The notes: generated by a model not told the origin, from the letters alone. Positions 25,594 to 35,693 are shown, counted from the first letter of the stretch. The stretch: DNA of 64,000 nucleotides from JAPOUP01 sp026708635 (GCA_965200115.1 OZ241336.1:2418001-2482000); one strand, 5' to 3'. Numbers and translations: made by a program.

Positions 25594-27585
25594 TCATCGC
25601 GCCGGCGCGCGGCACCGCGGACTTCCGTCACCCAGCGGCCGCTCCGCCAGTTCAACTATATCGAACATGATGCGGGTGAGATCGAAGTCCTTGGGCGTGT
25701 AAACTTTGGCGACACCGAGGTTGAGAAGGCAACACGCGTCGTCAGAGGGAATGATTCCCCCTACGATGACCGGAATATGGGCCAGATCCGCCTCCCTGAG
25801 CCGTTCCATCAGTTCCTCCATCAGATGGATATGGCTTCCGGAAAGGATAGAGAGCCCGAGAACGTGTGGCGGTCCAGCCTGACAGGCGGCGACAATCTCG
25901 CCCGGCGTGAGGCGGATACCCGCGTAATCGATCTCGATTCCGCAGTCGCGGGCACGGGCAGCGATTTGTTCGGCCCCGTTTGAGTGACCGTCAAGCCCCG
26001 GCTTGCCGACATGCAGTCTCAGGCGACGGCCAAGGCGGCGGGAGGCCGAATCAACCGCGTCGCGAATCAGGTCGAGGCTCTCCGTGCGGTTAGACGGGCC
26101 CGCGGAAACTCCGGTCGGTGCGCGGTATTGGCCGAAGGCTTCCCGAACGACATCACCCCACTCTCCGGTGGTCACGCCAGCCTTGGCCGCGGCGATGCTG
26201 GGCGGCATGATATTATCGCCATTCTCCGCGGCGTTCCGCAACGCTTCCAGGGCGTTCCGGACAGCGGCGCCGTCCCTGGCGGAACGCCATTCAACGAGTC
26301 GCGCGACCTGCTCCGACTCCGCCTTCGGATCCGTCACGATTATCGCGTCCGGACCGCTGGGAAACGGCGACGGCTCACCGCCGGTGAACCGGTTGACTCC
26401 CACAACCGCCGTTTCCCCCGCTTCGATTCCGGCAATTCGGGCGGAGTTAGCCTCCACAAGCTGGCGCTTCATGTAACCGATCGACTGGATAGCGCCCCCC
26501 ATCGCGTCGATCCGCGCAAGCTCGTCCCGGGCACCCTCCCTGAGTTCGGCAACCTTATTCGCCACCGCCGGATTTCCGTCAAACAGGTCGCCATACTCGA
26601 GAAGGTCGGTCTCGTAAGCGAGGATTTGCTGCATTCTAAGTGACCATTGCTGGTCCCATGGAGTCGGGAGGCCCAAAGCCTCGTTCCAGGCCGGCAACTG
26701 GACCGCGCGCGCGCGCGCTTTTCTCGACAGGGTAACCGCGAGCATCTCGAGGAGAATTCGTGAAACGTTGTTCTCCGGCTGCTGCTCGGTCAGGCCCAAC
26801 GAGTTGACCTGGACGCCGTAGCGGAATCGCCGTAGCCCGGGATCCTCGATGCCGTAACGGTCACCGGCGATCTCATCCCAGAGATCGACGAACGCGCGCA
26901 TTTTACACATCTCCGTAACGAAGCGTATGCCCGCGTTTACGAAGAACGAGATTCTGCCGACCATTTCCGGGAATCGCTCCGGCGCGACTTTCCCCTTGAG
27001 ATCATCAAGCACCGCCGTCGCGGTCGCCAAAGCGAAGGCGAGTTCCTGCTCGGGCGTCGCTCCCGCTTCCTGAAGGTGATAGCTGCAGACATTCATCGGA
27101 TTCCAACGGGGAAGGTGTTCACAGGTATATGCCACGATGTCGGTAACCATGCGCAGGCTTGGCTCTGGCGGACAGACATGGGTGCCCCGAGAAAGGTATT
27201 CCTTGATGATGTCGTTCTGTACCGTTCCCTGAAGCGCGCGAACTTCCGCACCCTGCTCCTCCGCGACCGCGATGTAGAGAGCGAGTATCCACGGAGCGGT
27301 GGCATTGATCGTCATTGACGTGTTGGCTTGATCGAGAGGAATGCGATCGAACAGAGCGCGCATGTCGTCGAGATGCGCGACCGGAACCCCCACCTTTCCC
27401 ACCTCGCCACGCGCCAGTTCATGGTCGCTGTCATAACCGGTCTGGGTGGGAAGATCGAATGCGACGGACAGGCCGGTCTGGCCGTTCGCCAAGTTTCCGC
27501 GGAACAGCTCATTGGAAGCCTTCGCGGTGGAATGTCCGGCATAGGTGCGAAAAAGCCACGGACGGTCACGGGATGTATCTGCCAT
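25594..27585 (-). CDS. ecm: Ethylmalonyl-CoA mutase
   Basis: 663 residues. The N-terminal WLFRTYAGHSTAKASNELF and FDLPTQTGYDSDHELA segments and overall length fit ethylmalonyl-CoA mutase (Ecm/MeaA) rather than methylmalonyl-CoA mutase. The C-terminal B12 domain shows GKPGLDGHSNGAEQ (the DxHxxG cobalt-ligand motif) and later LSILSGSHIHLMEEL and VGGIIPSDD. It rearranges (2R)-ethylmalonyl-CoA to methylsuccinyl-CoA in the ethylmalonyl-CoA pathway for acetyl-CoA assimilation. It is divergent from ccr, the preceding pathway step, as in Rhodobacter relatives. No strong ribosome binding site is visible. Confidence 0.93.
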   Translation of the reverse strand: MADTSRDRPWLFRTYAGHSTAKASNELFRGNLANGQTGLSVAFDLPTQTGYDSDHELARGEVGKVGVPVAHLDDMRALFDRIPLDQANTSMTINATAPWILALYIAVAEEQGAEVRALQGTVQNDIIKEYLSRGTHVCPPEPSLRMVTDIVAYTCEHLPRWNPMNVCSYHLQEAGATPEQELAFALATATAVLDDLKGKVAPERFPEMVGRISFFVNAGIRFVTEMCKMRAFVDLWDEIAGDRYGIEDPGLRRFRYGVQVNSLGLTEQQPENNVSRILLEMLAVTLSRKARARAVQLPAWNEALGLPTPWDQQWSLRMQQILAYETDLLEYGDLFDGNPAVANKVAELREGARDELARIDAMGGAIQSIGYMKRQLVEANSARIAGIEAGETAVVGVNRFTGGEPSPFPSGPDAIIVTDPKAESEQVARLVEWRSARDGAAVRNALEALRNAAENGDNIMPPSIAAAKAGVTTGEWGDVVREAFGQYRAPTGVSAGPSNRTESLDLIRDAVDSASRRLGRRLRLHVGKPGLDGHSNGAEQIAARARDCGIEIDYAGIRLTPGEIVAACQAGPPHVLGLSILSGSHIHLMEELMERLREADLAHIPVIVGGIIPSDDACCLLNLGVAKVYTPKDFDLTRIMFDIVELAERPLGDGSPRCRAPAR

Positions 27586-27967
27586 GGGCTATCTAGGCCT
27601 GTCAGTGCGGCAATTCAGTTTGTCCGGGAAGTGATACGTGGAATTCCCCGGCGCCGTCAATATGCTGCGGCGCAGAATACGGCTCGCGATCGGGGCCGAT
27701 CCGTCAACCGCGCGGAATTCGAACCGCATTACGTTGGCGATCGCGTACGGTCGCGCCCGAGATGACCCGGGCCGCCGGACGATCCGGTCCCAGATATACC
27801 GTAACGCTTTGCAAACGATATTCGCGGCGGGTGGTTGGAGCGCCGGTGGATGGTGTCTAAATGGGACCTGATAGGTTGCAATGCCACCGGACCGCACATA
27901 AGGCGGTCCGCGGGATCCGCGCCGATTCTGCGGTGCGGCAATTCGGATGCACCTTGGAGATGGGGCT
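27586..27967. promoter_or_regulatory. ecm/ccr divergent regulatory region
   Basis: 382 nt without a gene between two divergent pathway genes. It contains one palindrome TTTGCAAA (27808-27815), the half-unit of the TTTGCAAA-N4-TTTGCAAA site I recall for RamB/PccR-type regulators of acyl-CoA pathways; the second unit is not conserved here. Confidence 0.35.
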
Positions 27968-29260
27968 ATGGTAACTGATCGAAATCCTTCCCCCGCGGAA
28001 TACGACGCGCCGGAACGGGAACTCTATGCGGTCGGCGAAATGCCTCCCGTAGGCTATGTGCCGAAAAAAATGCACGCATGGGCGATCCGGCGTGATAGAC
28101 ATGGCGAACCGGACAGGGCGATGCAACTCGAGGTTGTGGACGTGCCCAAACCGGACAGCCACGAGGTACTGGTCCTCGTGATGGCGGCGGGCGTCAACTA
28201 CAACGGGGTCTGGGCCGGACTGGGCATACCGATCAGTCCATTTGACGTCCACAAGGCCGAATACCATATCGCCGGATCGGACGCGGCTGGAATCGTTTGG
28301 GCTGTCGGCCGCAAGGTACGGAACTGGAAAGTGGGCGACGAGGTCGTGATCCACTGCAACCAGGACGACGGCGATGACGAGGAGTGCAATGGCGGTGACC
28401 CAATGCTCTCACCCAGCCAGCGAATCTGGGGCTACGAGACACCGGATGGCTCTTTCGCGCAGTTCACGTGCGTGCAGGCACAACAGCTCATGGACCGTCC
28501 CCGGCATCTGACGTGGGAGGAAAGCGCCTGTTACACTCTCACGCTGGCCACCGCTTACAGGATGCTGTTTGGCCATCATCCCCATGAACTCAAGCCGGGC
28601 CAGAACGTCCTCGTCTGGGGTGCGTCCGGCGGTCTGGGATCCTATGCCATTCAACTCGTCAATACGGCGGGCGGAAACGCCATCGGGGTGATCTCCGACG
28701 AGAGCAAGCGCGGTTTCGTAATGGATCTCGGCGCCAGGGGCGTGGTCAACCGACGCGATTTCAACTGCTGGGGGAAGCTACCCGAAGTCAATACGGACGC
28801 TTACCGTCACTGGTTCGGCGAAGTCCGAAAGTTCGGCAAGGCGATCTGGGACATCACCGGCAAAGGCGTCAACGTCGACATGGTGTTCGAGCACCCGGGC
28901 GAGTCGACCTTTCCGGTTTCGACATTCGTCGTGAAAAAGGGAGGCATGGTCGTGATCTGCGCCGGCACGACCGGATACAACCTGACGCTGGACGCGCGTT
29001 ATCTGTGGATGCACCAGAAGCGCGTCCAAGGCAGCCATTTCGCGCATCTGAAGCAGGCCGCCGCGGCGAACGGGCTGATGGTCGAGCGTCGGCTGGATCC
29101 GTGCATGTCCGAAGTGTTTCCATGGGCGGAAATACCGGACGCGCACATGAAGATGCGCCGCAACGAGCACAGGCCCGGAAACATGGCGGTACTGGTGCAG
29201 TCACCGAGAACCGGGCTGCGCACCCTCGAGGACGCCCTCGAGGCCAGCGGTCCGAACTGA
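27968..29260 (+). CDS. ccr: Crotonyl-CoA carboxylase/reductase
   Basis: 430 residues, the usual length. Conserved blocks include NYNGVWAGLGIPISPFDVHK, AEYHIAGSDAAGIVW, VIHCNQDDGDDEECNGGDPM, NVLVWGASGGLGSYAIQL (NADPH loop) and the tyrosine/histidine-rich tail segment MHQKRVQGSHFAH. It reductively carboxylates crotonyl-CoA to (2S)-ethylmalonyl-CoA with NADPH and CO2, the key step of the ethylmalonyl-CoA pathway. GGAGATGGGG selects the ATG at 27968 over one at 27947. The gene stands divergent from ecm. Confidence 0.96.
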   Translation: MVTDRNPSPAEYDAPERELYAVGEMPPVGYVPKKMHAWAIRRDRHGEPDRAMQLEVVDVPKPDSHEVLVLVMAAGVNYNGVWAGLGIPISPFDVHKAEYHIAGSDAAGIVWAVGRKVRNWKVGDEVVIHCNQDDGDDEECNGGDPMLSPSQRIWGYETPDGSFAQFTCVQAQQLMDRPRHLTWEESACYTLTLATAYRMLFGHHPHELKPGQNVLVWGASGGLGSYAIQLVNTAGGNAIGVISDESKRGFVMDLGARGVVNRRDFNCWGKLPEVNTDAYRHWFGEVRKFGKAIWDITGKGVNVDMVFEHPGESTFPVSTFVVKKGGMVVICAGTTGYNLTLDARYLWMHQKRVQGSHFAHLKQAAAANGLMVERRLDPCMSEVFPWAEIPDAHMKMRRNEHRPGNMAVLVQSPRTGLRTLEDALEASGPN

Positions 29261-29364
29261 GTCCAGCGGGGCGAATCTGCCGGGTGCCGGAGGCCATGAC
29301 TCCCGACGTCGTCGGGTAGGGAAACGAGGTTCCGGATTTCGTTCGGGCAGCATAGAGTCAGGCC

Positions 29365-30897
29365 ATGACCCTGACCGGAACACAGTTCTCCAAAGATCAG
29401 GCTGAAGCCTACGACCGCATAGTCGAATGGCTGCGGGAAGCGGGAGTTGACGTTCGGCGCGGCAGGCTCAAGCGAGCGCGAAAACGCGGGCGCAGCGCGG
29501 TCGCCGTCCTCGGTCGCGCGGGTTCGGGTAAGACGATGCTGCTGTCACGCGTTTTTCGCGACCTGGACGGGGCGGGCGTCCGCCCTGTCACCGGAGACGG
29601 CCAAAACGACAGCCAGAAAAACAGGCGCACACTGTCGATACTCGCCCCAACCAACAAGGCCGCCAGCGTTCTGCGGAGCGGTGGCGTTCCGGCGACGACG
29701 ATCCATCGGATCCTATACACACCGGTCTATGATCCGAAATACCAGACAGTCGCCGATTGGCTGGCCTCCGGCGGTGGCAGGCCCGCAATCGCCGGCCTGA
29801 CCGACGCGGCGCTGGACCGGGCGCGGGAATTCTACAAGGCTAACAGGTCGGTTCCCGGCGCGCTGGCGACGGCCGGCCTGCGCGGGTCGGATTTCATCAC
29901 CGGCTGGACACGGCGCGACGACCCGCTGGATATCGGGCTGGTCGACGAAGCGTCAATGCTTGACGAGAGGGCGCTCGAGGATCTCCGGAAAATTTTCCCG
30001 ACACTCATCCTGTTCGGCGATCCCGGACAACTCGCGCCCGTCGGCGACTCGGGAAAGATGGTATTTGATCGGCTCGATCGATCCCGGAAGCTGGAACTGT
30101 CGCGCGTCCACCGGCAAGCCGCCGGAAATCCCATCCTGGATCTCGCGCATTCACTGGACTACGGCAGCCTAGAGTTCGAGGACTTCGAGAGGCGGATATC
30201 CCAGGCGGCGCTCCAGGACGACCGTGTGACCGTGTGCCCGCGCGCCAACACCGATCTGATGGCACGGTCGCCGGTTCTCGTATGGAGGAACGCGACACGC
30301 GTGCGCCTGATCCGCGCGTTCAGAAGTGCGCACGGGGCTCCGCCCGACGGGCTTCTTCCTGGCGAACCCCTGGTATGCGATGGAATCGAACTGCCGCAGA
30401 AACTGCGCCACAGAAGAATCGAACTGGAGGCGCGGGGGCTTATCAAGGGAGCCCAGGTGATCTATCTTGGCCCCGGAAACAAGCCGGGATTCTCGCGTGT
30501 GCATGTCATGGGCGCGGAGGATCCCCGAACCGGTGTCGCCTCCATAGTAAAGATCGAGGTTCCCGACCAAGAGGAACCGCTCATCCCCGTCGCGGCACGG
30601 ATGGGCGCGACGTTTCTGCACGGTGCCGCGGTGACGATACACAAGGCACAGGGGTCACAATGGCCCGTCGTGCAGGTGTTCGCCCCGGACATACGGGCGG
30701 CGGCTCGATCGGGACTTGTCGAATCTGGCGTGCACCTGTGGAAACGGCTGGCATACGTCGCGGTCACCAGAGCCCAGGAGAGGCTGATGTGGGTAACGCG
30801 ATACGCCCTGGCGAAGCCAGAGGGAAAGCTGGCGACCGACGACCTGAAAGCGGAGCCATGCAAAATGGAAACAATGATCGGGAACACGGACTCATGA
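29365..30897 (+). CDS. RecD-like ATP-dependent DNA helicase
   Basis: 510 residues, superfamily 1 helicase. Walker A is VLGRAGSGKTMLL near 50, motif Ia region ILAPTNKAASVLR, Walker B IGLVDEASMLDERAL, motif III LFGDPGQLAPVGD, and the UvrD-like C-terminal part has TIHKAQGSQWPVV and YVAVTRAQERLMW. It resembles stand-alone RecD-type helicases common in alphaproteobacteria; no recB or recC is nearby. Its stop overlaps the next gene's start by 4 nt. The exact role in repair is not shown by sequence. Confidence 0.88.
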   Translation: MTLTGTQFSKDQAEAYDRIVEWLREAGVDVRRGRLKRARKRGRSAVAVLGRAGSGKTMLLSRVFRDLDGAGVRPVTGDGQNDSQKNRRTLSILAPTNKAASVLRSGGVPATTIHRILYTPVYDPKYQTVADWLASGGGRPAIAGLTDAALDRAREFYKANRSVPGALATAGLRGSDFITGWTRRDDPLDIGLVDEASMLDERALEDLRKIFPTLILFGDPGQLAPVGDSGKMVFDRLDRSRKLELSRVHRQAAGNPILDLAHSLDYGSLEFEDFERRISQAALQDDRVTVCPRANTDLMARSPVLVWRNATRVRLIRAFRSAHGAPPDGLLPGEPLVCDGIELPQKLRHRRIELEARGLIKGAQVIYLGPGNKPGFSRVHVMGAEDPRTGVASIVKIEVPDQEEPLIPVAARMGATFLHGAAVTIHKAQGSQWPVVQVFAPDIRAAARSGLVESGVHLWKRLAYVAVTRAQERLMWVTRYALAKPEGKLATDDLKAEPCKMETMIGNTDS

Positions 30898-31625
30898 GTG
30901 GAAACATCGTCATTACCGGAGCGTCGAGCGGGATTGGCCGCGCGACGGCCGAACTGTTCCTTGAAAAGGGCTGGACCGTCGGAATGCTCGCCCGTCGGGC
31001 CGAGACAATGGCGGAAATCGCGTCTTCGAACGAAAATGCCGTCGTTCTTCCCTCGGACGTGACTGACCCAAGCGCAGTGGAAAGCGCGTTCGCGCGGTTC
31101 AGACGCACCGCGGGCAGGCTTGACGTTCTGTTCAACAACGCGGGTATCTTCGGAGTCGCCGCACCCATCGACCAGGTGCCGGTGGAAACCTGGATGGCCG
31201 TCGTGAACGTCAACCTGAACGGAATGTTCCTTTGCGCCCGGGAAGCGTTTTCCGCGATGCGCCTGCAGGACCCGCAGGGCGGTCGGATCATCAACAACGG
31301 TTCGATCAGCGCCCATGTCCCGAGAGACGGATCGGTCTGTTACACGTCAACGAAGCATGCGATCACCGGAATGACGCGCTCTTTGAGCCTTGACGGACGG
31401 CCGTTCGACATTGCCTGCGGCCAGATCGACATCGGAAACGCGCGGACACCTATGGTTGCGGCGCAGTGCGAGCGGGCCAGGGAGGCCGGTCTGCCCGAAC
31501 AGGAGACAATGGACGTACGCCATGTGGCGGAGGCCGTCCTGCACATTGCTGAGTTGCCATTGGAGGCGAATGTGCAGTTCATGACGGTGATGGCAACCAA
31601 AATGCCTTATATCGGGCGAGGTTGA
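30894..31625 (+). CDS. SDR family oxidoreductase
   Basis: 243 residues. Cofactor loop TGASSGIGRATAE at the N-terminus, NNAGIFGVAAP near 80 and catalytic YTSTKHAITG near 145 are intact. It starts with an ATGA overlap with the helicase stop; a longer frame from 30234 is antisense-like readthrough of the helicase region and is not used. The substrate is unknown. A GC-rich hairpin CCGCC-GTTGA-GGCGG (31632-31646) follows the stop, without a T-run. Confidence 0.86.
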   Translation: MSGNIVITGASSGIGRATAELFLEKGWTVGMLARRAETMAEIASSNENAVVLPSDVTDPSAVESAFARFRRTAGRLDVLFNNAGIFGVAAPIDQVPVETWMAVVNVNLNGMFLCAREAFSAMRLQDPQGGRIINNGSISAHVPRDGSVCYTSTKHAITGMTRSLSLDGRPFDIACGQIDIGNARTPMVAAQCERAREAGLPEQETMDVRHVAEAVLHIAELPLEANVQFMTVMATKMPYIGRG

Positions 31626-31868
31626 CCGCGACCGCCGTTGAGGCGGCCGGGTAGGGCTATTGCGCCCGGATTTTCCCGGGTTCGGCAGCCGGGGTGAGGC
31701 TTGCCGCGGAACCGATAGGCCCGGCCGTCCCGGACAGAGGCCCTCTCGGCTTCCCGCGCGTCGACGTCACGCGCCCGCCGTCCAACGGAATTTCCTTAGG
31801 CCGACAAGGGAAGGACGGAGCGCCGAGCGTCTTGTCCCCGCAGCACCCGTCCAGTAACGGCGGGACCC

Positions 31869-32464
31869 ATGCGATTTTCCGAACGACACGGCTACAGTCC
31901 ACCGGTGCCCTTTCTGCGACAGGACGAAGTGACCGAGGCCCTCCGCAACCGGATTTCAGGCTCGATCGATTTACGGGGTGGTGCAGCCAGATATTCGAGG
32001 AGGAGAAGGCCGTGTTCCGTTTCGTGGAGCATCTGGTCACGCCGATCACCAACGAGGATGAGCGGGCGGCGGTCGAAGAGGCGGCCGGGACGACCGACGT
32101 GGCGGGCGGTCACATCATCCAGGCCATCACCCTATACCGGGATAGGGCCACTCCGGACTACCGCAACTCGATCAAGGAAAGCGTCTCGGCGGTGGAGGCC
32201 ACGTACCGCCAGCTCACGGGAGAGGGCCACAAAGACATCAAGAGCGCCATCATCGCAATGGAAGGGCGGGGCATCAGGCTTGCCCTTTCCCTCAAAAGGG
32301 GGTTTTCCGCGATCTATGGGTGGACCAGCGGGCCCGACGGAATCCGGCATGCGCTGATGGATGACGCCCGTCCGCCCGGTGAAGCCGAGGCGCGGCTAAT
32401 GCTGGTGATGTGCTCGGCCTACGTGAACTATCTGCTGTCCCTGCGGGGGACGGATTCCGGGTGA
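31869..32464 (+). pseudogene. AbiJ-like (N-terminal domain 4) abortive-infection protein, frameshifted
   Basis: The start at 31869 reads MRFSERHGYSPPVPFLRQ and then EVTEALRNRI, the typical opening of AbiJ_NTD4-type proteins. The reading then moves to another frame, where RFTGWCSQIFEEEKAVFRF, DYRNSIKESVSAVEATYRQ and GIRHALMDDARPPGEAEARL match the HEPN-like C-terminal part of the same family. About 40 residues normally present between the two parts are missing, so both a deletion and a frameshift near 31970 are implied. The intact family is associated with phage resistance; this copy is probably dead. Confidence 0.65.
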
Positions 32465-32477
32465 CGACCCGATCCGG

Positions 32478-33589
32478 TCAGAAACCCTCCGTCGACCCGG
32501 CGTGGACGCCGACGAACACGGCCTCCGACCCGCCTGCGGTCGTGGCCGTTCCCGCGTGGGTGCCGGCGAACGCCCGCGGATTGCCGTCACCGTCGTCCAT
32601 CGAGGACAGCCGCGCGCCCCATGATCCCGACTGGCTCGCGATCCGGTATCCCGGCCCGACCTCGATGCTGACGTTGCCGGTCACCGATCCGTTCTCGCCG
32701 ATCTCGCCCGGCTCCAGCACCAGGCGTCGCACCGGAACGGTCGCGTCGGTGAAGCCCCGCGTCCGCCCGTCCGGATAGACCGCGGCGCCCCTGAAGCTGA
32801 GCCGGTCAATCTCGCCCGAGACCGTCCCTGCGCCGAAATCGGCCGTGGCGGTGAGCCTGCCCTCGTATTCCCCCGCCGCGGCCGCTCCGGGCGTCGAGCC
32901 GTCCGATCCGGCCACGGCGGCGTAGAGGCCGGCGGCGAGACCGCTGTAGCCGGCGGTCCCGATCCCGGGAGCCCCGGCGGAGCGCGAGAACTCGGGGCCG
33001 TCCACCACCGCGCCCATCCCGACGCTGTCCACCCCTCCGTTCCTCCAGTCCCCGTCGATGCGCAGCCAGTAACCGCCGGCGATCCAGTCACCGAACCCGC
33101 TCGGGTCGCGGTCAACGGTTCCGGCGGCGGCGGTGATGTGGCCGTCGCCGTAATCCAGGAGGATCCTGTACTCCGCCGCGCGTCGCGTGGGAGAGGCGGA
33201 GGGCTCTTGCAGGTAAAGGTGATCGTTCGAGTTTAGCGCGGTCCGGTCGCCGACGCCGATATGGAGCGCGCCGTCCCGCAGGGCGATCCAGGCTTCGGTG
33301 ACGCCGCCCCCGACGGACTGGAACACGCTCCCGAAGTCCGGGCTGGAGACGGAGGCGCGGCTGCCCGCCGCGATCGCGCGCCTGCCGGCGTCGGCCAGCC
33401 GCCGGGGATTCGCGGCGAAGGCGTCGGCGGGCGAGACCGACGTCCGCGTAGGCTGCGGGGATCCGCCGCCGTCGCCGGGCGGGGTGCCGGTGCTCGTGGT
33501 GTTGCCGGGGTTGGCCGGACCTCCCCCGCCTCCACCACCGCAGCCCGCCAGCGCGAGCGCAAGGCGAGCGCGGCCGCGCCGCGCGTCAT
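32478..33589 (-). pseudogene. TbpB-like surface lipoprotein with frameshift in signal peptide
   Basis: From the ATG at 33589 the frame reads MTRGAAALAL and then leaves phase; one base further on the other frame reads LALALAGCGGGGG, a perfect lipobox, and continues open to a stop at 32478. Restoring one C near 33562 would give MTRGAAALALALALAGC. The mature part has the glycine-rich linker, a strand-rich body and repeated short strands such as YEGRLTATADFGAGTVSGEI and AVFVGVHAG, typical of transferrin-binding-protein-like barrels. Either a real frameshift mutation, a phase-variable site or a sequencing error. An intact relative is at 56776-58185. Confidence 0.6.
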
Positions 33590-33869
33590 TCCATATCCCA
33601 TTCCGTCATCCCTTTCCCGGATCAATCCCGGATTGGCGGAACTGCGCGGGGCAGCGATCCTAACCGTAACCGGGAAATCCGCCAACGAAGCCACCGCCCC
33701 TCCGTCGGACCGGCGGCATGGACGGCGGCGGGACCGATGATCACAACCCACCGGGAGGCTGTCCGTTCCGGATAATCCCATTCCGGGCAGGGCGCAAACG
33801 GGACGGTGAAGATCACGCGTCGCGGTCATCACCAAGGCTATATTTTCGCTCGACTTTAGGGCACTTTTA

Positions 33870-34483
33870 CAACCCCGGTGCCACTCCGAAGGAACGCCTC
33901 CGCCGGCGTCAGGAGCCAAGGACTGCGAGGCCGGGCGTTCAGGCGGTCCTGGACGGCCCTCACCTCGGCGTCCGCAGGCAAGTCCGCCCCGGCAGGTATC
34001 CCCTCACCAGCGGTCACGCGCTCCCAGGAATGGTACGGCCGCGGGAGGAAGAAATCCGCGCCCACGATCGTCGGCCTGTCGCCGACCCGCGCCCTCCCCT
34101 CCACCACCGCCGGGCGCCCGGGATGTCCACCCGGCCCGGGATGTGGCCCCGGCCCGCGTGGGCCCCGCCCTTCCGGTTCGGCCTCTTTCCCCGGCGGCGG
34201 GACCGAGATCGGTCGGCGCACGTGCCGCTGGATCCACTGACGCCCCGCCATCGGATGGCCCTCCAGGCGCAGCCGCCCCGAGCTGCTCCGGGCTCCAGCC
34301 TCGGCCAGCCGCTCCTCCACCATGCGCCACAGCTCCGGCGTCATCTTCCCGGGGACCGACGGGGCCGCTCTCCGCCGCGCCTCGGCCCTCCGCTGCGCCT
34401 GCCCGTGACGGTAGCCGGCTCTCCCGGGTTCCGGCGCATCTCGCGAAACGCCGCCGGGGATCCCGATCGCGTGGATCCGGCAT
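33870..34483 (-). pseudogene. IS30 family transposase remnant
   Basis: Reading leftward, scattered IS30 transposase blocks survive: MTPELWRMVEERL followed by SGRLRLEGH, then RPAVVEGRARVGD and TIVG, PYHSWER, and VRAVQDRLNARPR with TPAEAF at the end. The catalytic core between TIVG and PYHSWER is deleted, and other segments are scrambled. No clean terminal inverted repeats were found. It marks an old insertion between the lipoprotein and the oxidoreductase pseudogene. Confidence 0.6.
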
Positions 34484-34601
34484 CTCCCGGGGTGGGTCAG
34501 GTGGCGCTGGTCGGGACAGTCTTCCACCGGGATGCCATCATTCGCAGCATCATCGCCTCAGCCGGGCACATAGGGTGTTGCGCCTCACTGTGGAACGTCT
34601 C

Positions 34602-35693
34602 TCAGAAGCCAATCCAGGCTGCCCCCGCCTTTCCTGATTCGATGGCCGCGTTTATGAACTCCATGCCGCGCAATCCGTCGGCTATGCCCGGAAGGTGGTC
34701 CGCCTGCCCGGCATCCTGACCCGAAAGGACATCCGCGATTCCGGCATAGAGCGCTCCGAAGCCCTCCAGGTAGCCTTCGGGATGTCCTGCCGGCAAACGC
34801 GCTGACACGATTGGGCCCGCGGCAAATCCGGCGCCGTTCCGGGTAATGCGCTGTTCGGCGCCGCCAAGTGGAGCGAAGAACATCTCGTTCGGACTCTCCT
34901 GCGCCCAGACCAAACCGCCCCTATCGACGCGCGCGCAGACCGTTTTCGGCGCCGACGGCAACCTGGGAGCACCAGAGGACACCGCGCGCCCCGCCCGAAT
35001 AGCGCAGCAGGACATGCGCGTTGTCATCCAGGGCGCGACCGGGGCCGAATCGGTGCAGATCCGCCGCTAGGGCCTCAGCTTCAAGGCCGGTCACGTAGCC
35101 CGCCAGATGAAACGCGTGGGTTCCAATGTCACCGATCGCGCCGCCATCTCCTGAACGTTTATCCGTGCGCCACTCGGCCTGTTTCAGCCCCTCACGTTCG
35201 ACCGGGCTGGCCAGCCAGCCCTGTATTCCACCTGGATCACGCGAATTTCGCCGAGATCAAATCTCGCGGGCCTGCCGGATAAGCGGATACGCCGGGTACC
35301 CGCCTCGCCCTCGGCCGTCCCGGCAATCGCGGCCAGACGGCGCGCGTCCTCCAGATCCGAAGTCAGGGGCTTGTCGCAGATCACATGAATGCCATGCCGC
35401 AGAAATTCCCGGGCGACCGGGTAATGCATGTGGTTTGGCGTGACGATCGACACGGCGTCGATCCCTTCCGGGCGCGCGGCCTCACGCTCCGCCATCATCC
35501 GGAAATCATCATAGGCGCGATCCGCGGAAACGCCTAGTGCCTCGGCGGACGCTCGCGCCTTTCGCGGCGTGGCGGAGAATGCCCCCGCAACGAGTTCGAA
35601 GCGGTTGTCGATACGGCTGGCGATACGGTGCACCTCGCCAATGAAAGCCCCTTCGCCGCCGCCCACCTGGCCCAATCTCAATCTTCGGGTCAT
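34602..35693 (-). pseudogene. Gfo/Idh/MocA family oxidoreductase, broken by frameshifts
   Basis: The N-terminal part (35693 to about 35210) has RLRLGQVGGGEGAFIGEVH, AVSIVTPNHMHYP and HVICDKPLTSDLEDARRL. The sequence continues in a second frame with AEWRTDKRSGDGGAIGDIGT and DDNAHVLLRYSGGARGVLW (about 35205-34930), and in a third with GLVWAQESPNEMFFAPLGG, RLPAGHPEGYLEGFGALY to the stop at 34602. At least two frameshifts and a small deletion after the DKPLT block are therefore present. An intact version would be an NAD-dependent sugar or inositol dehydrogenase. Its 4-nt overlap with the intact isomerase upstream shows the former operon. Confidence 0.8.

Noticed and set aside
33590..33869. Small open frames between the lipoprotein and the IS30 remnant
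   Set aside because: No family character; probably eroded DNA.
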